Shown one piece after another: positions 59,969 to 64,000 of a stretch of 64,000 bases of DNA. The stretch covers positions 1,262,001-1,326,000 of the forward strand of contig NZ_FOIP01000001.1 of assembly GCF_900105215.1 (NCBI RefSeq), read 5' to 3'. Source of the stretch: Lacrimispora sphenoides (GTDB lineage Bacteria; Bacillota; Clostridia; Lachnospirales; Lachnospiraceae). The stretch's first letter is position 1. Every line of letters begins with the position of its first letter. The position numbers were made by a program, and so were the translations under genes. Below the pieces are notes generated by a model. It saw only the letters and a program-made list of their open reading frames with translations, was not told where the DNA came from and did not search any database.

Positions 59969-61183
59969 CTATGGAAGAAGTAATTTCTGGCCGGCTACAA
60001 TCTTATTTTCATCATCCAGACCGTTAAGCTCACAGATTTCTTTTAATTTATTTACCGTATGGTATTCGGCTATACAGATACCGTAAAGAGTTTCTCCCTC
60101 CTGTACCACATGAACCCTCGGAGTGGCCTCTGCAGCCGCCTCTGTTTCCTGGACAGCTGGCTGAGTCGCTGCCTGAGTTGGCGCCTGTGTCGCCGCCGGA
60201 GTCTCCTGGGGCATCGTTTCTGCTGCTTTGCTCTCCGCCATGGTCTCCGCCTGGGATTGTTCCGGCATAGTTTCAGACATGGTCTCCTTACTTACTGCAG
60301 TGGTAGGATAAACGCCTCCTTCTGCCTCTTCCACAATTACCTTGGATTCGCCGTTACCTCCTTTTTCCGTGCCCTTTTTCCCAATCAAAATCTGTTCCGC
60401 CTTGGCCGGAATGGCCGATGCGATCACACTTTCCATACTCCGCATCCGTTCATAGTTGTTAAACATAACAATTCCGCCAGCTAATATGACGATTGACATG
60501 GCCATACACATGCCCCGGAGAAGCCCTACCGTCTGATGCCGGTCCGTAACTTCCACCTTATGCTCGTCCATCCGCTTGCGGAATTCTTCGATTACCTTAT
60601 CATTTGTATCGGTTTCGATACGTTTTACATCCTTTCGCAGTACCATATAGTCCTGCATCATCTGATTTCGCTCATAATAAATGCTGTATCCTTTAAGCTT
60701 GTAAAATCCATCCTCTGAAGTTATGTAAACTGTTTCGTCTCCATCAGCTCCATTGCTTAAATACATCAGCCTGTTGGGTCCCCCAAAATACTGAATATGC
60801 TGTTTCCAATAATTGATGGGACTTAAATCATCTCCCGGCCTGCCGCACAAAAACCAGCCTTGGATGGACCGCTTTGGAAAAAGCTGCTCCATATTCCGAT
60901 AGGCCCTTTTCCAGGACAGCTCCGAAAACACCACCCGGCCTCCGGCCTCCGTCACATCCTCCATTTCCAAAGCTCCGTCAATGAAGATATATGGCGTTCC
61001 GTCATTGAATTCCATGCCGCCTAACAGAAGACCAACCCGGAGTTCTTGTCCACCCGCAGGATACAGACGTTTCAAATACGTATTTACATAATCTTCCATA
61101 TACAATTTTACAATCTGATCCCTTTCCCCGATCTGCCTTATATTCTTCGGCAGCTTCGGGAACGGATTATATAATTCACCCAT
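59969..61183 (-). CDS. LysM protein with degenerate JAB/MPN-like N-terminus
   Basis: A 404-residue single-pass protein. Residues about 1-220 form a cytoplasmic region whose order of strands looks like a JAB/MPN metalloprotease fold: VGLLLGGMEFNDGTPYIFID and later RSIQGWFLCGRPGDDLSPIN. The catalytic HxH is replaced (WFLCGRP), so it should be inactive. A membrane helix lies near 224-242. Then comes a Thr/Glu/Ala-rich linker (about 265-355) and a C-terminal LysM domain (HVVQEGETLYGICIAEYHTV). LysM binds peptidoglycan, so the protein probably links the cytoplasm or membrane to the wall. The fold of the N-terminus is my inference. The ribosome site is GAGGTGAGCCA. Confidence 0.8.
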   Translation of the reverse strand: MGELYNPFPKLPKNIRQIGERDQIVKLYMEDYVNTYLKRLYPAGGQELRVGLLLGGMEFNDGTPYIFIDGALEMEDVTEAGGRVVFSELSWKRAYRNMEQLFPKRSIQGWFLCGRPGDDLSPINYWKQHIQYFGGPNRLMYLSNGADGDETVYITSEDGFYKLKGYSIYYERNQMMQDYMVLRKDVKRIETDTNDKVIEEFRKRMDEHKVEVTDRHQTVGLLRGMCMAMSIVILAGGIVMFNNYERMRSMESVIASAIPAKAEQILIGKKGTEKGGNGESKVIVEEAEGGVYPTTAVSKETMSETMPEQSQAETMAESKAAETMPQETPAATQAPTQAATQPAVQETEAAAEATPRVHVVQEGETLYGICIAEYHTVNKLKEICELNGLDDENKIVAGQKLLLP

Positions 61184-61245
61184 TGGCTCACCTCGCTATT
61201 CTTTTTAATCCAATGAATCATAGCATGAAACGGGTGAAAATCGTG

Positions 61246-61845
61246 TCAAAGCAGGGCAGTGTTTTCCCATAACTTTTCGACAAGATAAATACTATAGCTG
61301 ATGCAGTCAGCCATGCGCATAACAACGGAAAGCCGGATGCTCTGCAGCATCAGAGGGTCATAATTACCGCAGCTCCCTACGATCCCGGTAATAAAAATAT
61401 CTCCTACGGCCCGAAGCTCCTTACTGACACCAAGGCCTGGCTTTAACGCTCCTTTTCCCAGTGTTACATAGCCGATATGCTCCATACTTCCGACAGAAGC
61501 ATCCACTGCCACCACCACGTGATTCGGATAGCGAAGCTTTAAAATGGTCTGGTAAGTCTCCAGATTCATGGCATGGACCGGACGTTCCAGTGTCCCCAGA
61601 ATTTCTAAATATTCCAGCTCTTTTTCTTTCATCTTGTAGCCGATGAGCGGTCCAAGACTGTCTCCCGTAGAGCGGTCGGTTCCAATGCACAAAAACAGCA
61701 CTCCCGCCACCTTTCCGTTTTCCTGCTCCATACGTATCATGTCGTAAAGCCTGGAAGCAAACTCCTCTGCCTGGAATACCTGCTTTGTATCATAATAAAA
61801 AACGTCCCGGTTTCCGCGGATCGCAATTCTTTCCCATAATTTCAT
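61246..61845 (-). CDS. yyaC: Spore protease YyaC
   Basis: A 199-residue DUF1256/YyaC protein, a sporulation-associated peptidase related to the Gpr fold. Signature blocks are FLCIGTDRSTGDSLGPLIGY (about residues 52-71), VVAVDASVGSMEHIGYVTLG and KPGLGVSKELRAVGDIFITG. YyaC proteins are made in sporulating Firmicutes; the substrate is uncertain. The start at ATG 61845 (GCAGGATATT) is preferred to the in-frame ATG at 61896, which lacks a ribosome site. It supports the host being a spore-former. Confidence 0.9.
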   Translation of the reverse strand: MKLWERIAIRGNRDVFYYDTKQVFQAEEFASRLYDMIRMEQENGKVAGVLFLCIGTDRSTGDSLGPLIGYKMKEKELEYLEILGTLERPVHAMNLETYQTILKLRYPNHVVVAVDASVGSMEHIGYVTLGKGALKPGLGVSKELRAVGDIFITGIVGSCGNYDPLMLQSIRLSVVMRMADCISYSIYLVEKLWENTALL

Positions 61846-61964
61846 AATATCCTGCCTTGCTGTCCATATTTTCTCTGTTCTATTATAAGCCGCCATTTAT
61901 GGAATTATTCATTTAAAGGGACAGGAAATATCATTGGGAAATTGCCTTCATGAAGGTAATTATA

Positions 61965-62014
61965 TTAAAAAAGGTGCAGGAAAAAGGCAAACAAACCCTT
62001 TCTTCCTGCACCTT
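61965..62014 (-). terminator. Terminator after the coiled-coil gene
   Basis: Perfect 12-bp stem AAGGTGCAGGAA / TTCCTGCACCTT with a 20-base loop, then TTTTTTAATAT on the minus strand. Confidence 0.9.
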
Positions 62015-62018
62015 GATT

Positions 62019-63110
62019 TTATTCTTTAAGACTCTTATAAAGAGTTTTTGCTTCACTGATGGAGGAAGCCCTGCCCATCCGGATCATATCTGCCAGTTCG
62101 TCAAGCCTTTCCGGAACCATAAATTCTTTTCCAATATAGGACGCATAGTTATCATTGATAAACAGGGTCTGCTCTTTTACCCTGATTTCCGCCTCATTGG
62201 CATTCGCTGCTGCCGCTTCATATTCTTCCTCAAGCTTTGCAATCTTATCCCTGCTGTTGCCGGAGATCTCATCGGACAGGATGGTCTTTGTCACCTTATC
62301 GAAGGTATTTAAGGCTTCCCGCTTCTTATCGGCAATATTGGATAAGTCCTGATCGATCCGGGTGATCTCGTCATCGTATTTCTCCAGATTGTATACAGCT
62401 TCATCACGGTCTCTTTTTATAGAATGGACGATAACCTTGATCTTTCGTTTGTTGGACTTAATAAGGTCTCTGATGGACCTTCCTTTTCTTAATGCACTCT
62501 GATGCCTCACCTTGGTAAGATTATTGATGAGGATGTAAAGGCCCCCAAAAAACAAGATGGCCGCAAAGTAAATCCCCATGAGATAAAAAGGAGATTTCTC
62601 CGGAAGCAACAGATAGATCCCGCAGGGGATTGCAAGAAAAAACAAGAAAATATTAAAAAGTAGCACAAGGAACTCAGTAAATCCCCTGGGAAGATACAGA
62701 GCATAATACCAGCCGCTTTTACAAAGGCCAGGAACCCGGTCCTGCTGGAAAACTGACTTCATCTGCAGCATTAACTCCCGGTTGTTTGCCTTAAGCTCTG
62801 CCGTCTCCTCTTCGATCCGTTCCCTGACTCCCTGGGTTTTTGCCTTCTCCCGCTTCCCCCTCACCCGTTTTAAGCGGTCCTGTTCCCTTGCTATTTCCTC
62901 GTCATAGGTGTCGTTTATTTCCTCGATCCGTTTCTTCACCGTAAGGCTGATGGCATCTGTCACAGCCTTCCTTTCTGCATCCAGTTCCTTCTCGAGACGT
63001 TTCTCCTCCAGCCGGAACTCTTCCAATAAACTCCTGCTTGCAGATAGCTCCTGAATGGCCCTGCAGGCCTCTCCAAGAAAACCAACCTGATCTGTTATGG
63101 GTTGCGCCAT
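62019..63110 (-). CDS. Coiled-coil membrane protein of unknown function
   Basis: A 363-residue protein I cannot name. Residues about 20-120 form a charged coiled coil (EEKRLEKELDAERKAVTDAI; EIAREQDRLKRVRGKREKAK). Two membrane helices follow (about 145-170, LVLLFNIFLFFLAIPCGIYL, and 176-196, MGIYFAAILFFGGLYILINN). A second coiled coil spans about 200-315 (DRDEAVYNLEKYDDEITRID; KIAKLEEEYEAAAANANEAE). The C-terminus ends in a short helical domain (PERLDELADMIRMGRASSIS then EAKTLYKSLKE). With two helices in the middle, both coiled coils would face the same side, probably the cytoplasm, forming a rod. It stands alone with its own terminator. Confidence 0.75.
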   Translation of the reverse strand: MAQPITDQVGFLGEACRAIQELSASRSLLEEFRLEEKRLEKELDAERKAVTDAISLTVKKRIEEINDTYDEEIAREQDRLKRVRGKREKAKTQGVRERIEEETAELKANNRELMLQMKSVFQQDRVPGLCKSGWYYALYLPRGFTEFLVLLFNIFLFFLAIPCGIYLLLPEKSPFYLMGIYFAAILFFGGLYILINNLTKVRHQSALRKGRSIRDLIKSNKRKIKVIVHSIKRDRDEAVYNLEKYDDEITRIDQDLSNIADKKREALNTFDKVTKTILSDEISGNSRDKIAKLEEEYEAAAANANEAEIRVKEQTLFINDNYASYIGKEFMVPERLDELADMIRMGRASSISEAKTLYKSLKE

Positions 63111-63279
63111 CTTAAGTCTTCCTCCTTCGGTTTTTCCTACAAAGATTCTATCATATTTTTCATTGTTTTACAATGTCCGCCATTTTCCTTCTTGCCTTTT
63201 TCTGTGCAATAATGCTATAATCGTTGCATTATAAAAGCAACTGATGGCATCCCCTCATTTTAGAAAGGAAAATTCGTTT

Positions 63280-63546
63280 ATGTTTCGCATGTGGGCAAAA
63301 TTAATGAAAGACACCAGGATCATGAAAGACACCGTCATCTGCATCTCCGACTACAGCCTTTCCAGAACTACTATGGTCTTTCAGGCGCTTGACGATATCT
63401 GCCTCCAGTTCGATCTTGGAAAACCTATGTGGCTTGATGCTACCGTCCATGAATTTCAAAGACATTCCAAGGCCCGGTTTACCCAGGATAATTTTATAGA
63501 GCACATTGATTTTGATTTTCTGGAAATTCAGGTCATAGAAGAATAA
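63280..63546 (+). CDS. Small conserved protein of unknown function
   Basis: An 88-residue protein, beginning MFRMWAKLMKDTRIMKDTVI. The central and C-terminal parts are distinctive: ALDDICLQFDLGKPMWLDAT, then EFQRHSKARFTQDNFIEHID and DFLEIQVIEE. I recall similar short proteins in Lachnospiraceae genomes but no assigned function. No membrane or secretion signals. The start at 63280 has AAAGGAAAATTCGTTT; an in-frame ATG at 63244 does not. It is followed by a terminator. Confidence 0.75.
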   Translation: MFRMWAKLMKDTRIMKDTVICISDYSLSRTTMVFQALDDICLQFDLGKPMWLDATVHEFQRHSKARFTQDNFIEHIDFDFLEIQVIEE

Positions 63547-63570
63547 GCGAAAGAAGTGTTCGTACATCAT

Positions 63571-63602
63571 ACGGCATAGTCAGTTTTGACTATGCCGTTT
63601 TG
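63571..63602. terminator. Terminator between small protein and GT8 gene
   Basis: Perfect 12-bp stem ACGGCATAGTCA / TGACTATGCCGT, 4-base loop, then TTTT. Confidence 0.85.
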
Positions 63603-63655
63603 CTGTTGTATTCGCTGGTATTATGCCGCACAATCACACCTGCTGTTTCTAACTG

Positions 63656-64000
63656 CTATCTGGCGGCAGCCTGCATATAATGCTTATACAGAGCCCCAAA
63701 ACGATGGGAATAGGATGCTGCCCAGGGTTTTCTCTTTCCGCAGAAATGAAGAACCGCCGTCTTCTGCATTACCCATTCCAGATTAATAATGCCACCGCTT
63801 CTTATGAGGTAATTAGAGTAATACCTGGCATCATAGTTCCATATGGCATCGTCCACCTGCATGGTCTGCTGTCCATAAAGGAAATTAAAAACATCCTGAT
63901 CCGGGAGCAGAAGATCCGATTCGTGTTCGCTGACACACTTAAAAATAGCATCTGTCTTGACAAGCTCCCTGGCCTTTTCTAAATCCATCAACACAACACC
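63656..64000 (-). CDS. GT8-family glycosyltransferase, C-terminal part
   Basis: The last 114 residues of a glycosyltransferase whose 5' end lies beyond the window. The visible part opens with GVVLMDLEKARELVKT, the family-8 NxGVxLMDL block; then LLLPDQDVFNFLYG and DAIWNYDARYY. It ends with the substrate-binding VLHFCGKRKPW and the C-terminal ALYKHYMQAAAR. These are the usual GT8 (lipopolysaccharide galactosyltransferase / glycogenin-like) signatures. The sugar acceptor cannot be told from this part. Confidence 0.9.
   Translation of the reverse strand, partial: GVVLMDLEKARELVKTDAIFKCVSEHESDLLLPDQDVFNFLYGQQTMQVDDAIWNYDARYYSNYLIRSGGIINLEWVMQKTAVLHFCGKRKPWAASYSHRFGALYKHYMQAAAR

Noticed and set aside
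1..64000. Search for CRISPR arrays, insertion sequences, prophage genes, rRNA and tRNA
   Set aside because: No spaced direct-repeat arrays, transposase or integrase motifs, or cloverleaf/rRNA-like stretches were noticed in the gaps between genes.

Overview
The window looks like a chromosomal segment of an anaerobic, spore-forming, motile Firmicute of the Lachnospiraceae. The Lacrimispora / Clostridium saccharolyticum group is my inference; no rRNA is present to confirm it. Supporting signs are clostridial GGAGG ribosome sites, the paired GlgC/GlgD subunits, SpoVG, a YyaC spore protease, a Csp-like S8 protein, meso-diaminopimelate dehydrogenase, two chemoreceptors, and several protein families that I associate mainly with Lachnospiraceae. 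I see no phage genes, insertion sequences, CRISPR arrays, rRNA or tRNA.

Layout. 1-5280 (minus): a Tad/Flp pilus operon (prepilin peptidase, TadZ-like, TadA, TadB, TadC with an extra Ig-like ectodomain, Flp-type pilin, and a DUF5702 protein cut by the window edge). 5614-9591 (plus): an ArsR regulator, a DUF2508 protein, a GH13 amylase and glgB. On the other strand at 12200-14900 lie glgC, glgD and spoVG, so glycogen genes flank a kinase-like gene, a DUF3783 gene and ddh. 15146-19559 (plus): asnS and an SbcD/SbcC-like (YhaO/YhaN-like) pair. 19637-22135 (minus): prs-brnQ. 22381-24054: a Csp-like subtilase in which the catalytic Ser is replaced by Gly. 24111-27972 (minus): murC, then a dnaD-like gene and a helicase-loader gene; the gap between murC and dnaD carries four perfect DnaA boxes and a palindromic element. 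28141-30440: a protein with an internally repeated unknown domain, queT with a probable preQ1 leader, and an ArsR metalloregulator.

30701-40076: two methyl-accepting chemotaxis proteins flank a three-gene minus-strand polysaccharide operon (GT2-GtrA fusion, BcsA-like synthase with PilZ, multi-spanning GT-C-like protein). 40168-43032 (minus): a CBS/DRTGG pyrophosphatase, a flavin reductase and shikimate kinase. 43376-52803: a sugar-uptake regulon (DUF5107-TPR protein, AraC regulator, AraFGH-like ABC transporter, aldose 1-epimerase). Three copies of a paired TTGCTCT operator with 21-bp spacing lie in front of its transcription units. 52893-55596 (plus): an anaerobic nitrosative/oxidative stress module (Crp/Fnr regulator, ScdA/RIC, FprA-type flavodiiron protein) with an FNR-like site at about -41.5. 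55651-59895 (minus): a DUF5711 protein, transketolase and ROK glucokinase. 59969-63110 (minus): a LysM protein with a degenerate JAB/MPN-like N-terminus, YyaC and a membrane coiled-coil protein. 63280-63546: a small conserved protein. 63656-64000: the C-terminal part of a GT8 glycosyltransferase.

Two themes link the regions: storage and import of sugars (glycogen metabolism, ABC sugar uptake, glucokinase, transketolase), and cell-surface behaviour (Tad pilus, c-di-GMP-responsive polysaccharide, chemotaxis). The most unusual items are the DnaA-box cluster next to replication-initiation genes, the pseudoprotease, and the predicted AraC regulon built around a DUF5107-TPR protein. No searches were run; all family names come from reading motifs.
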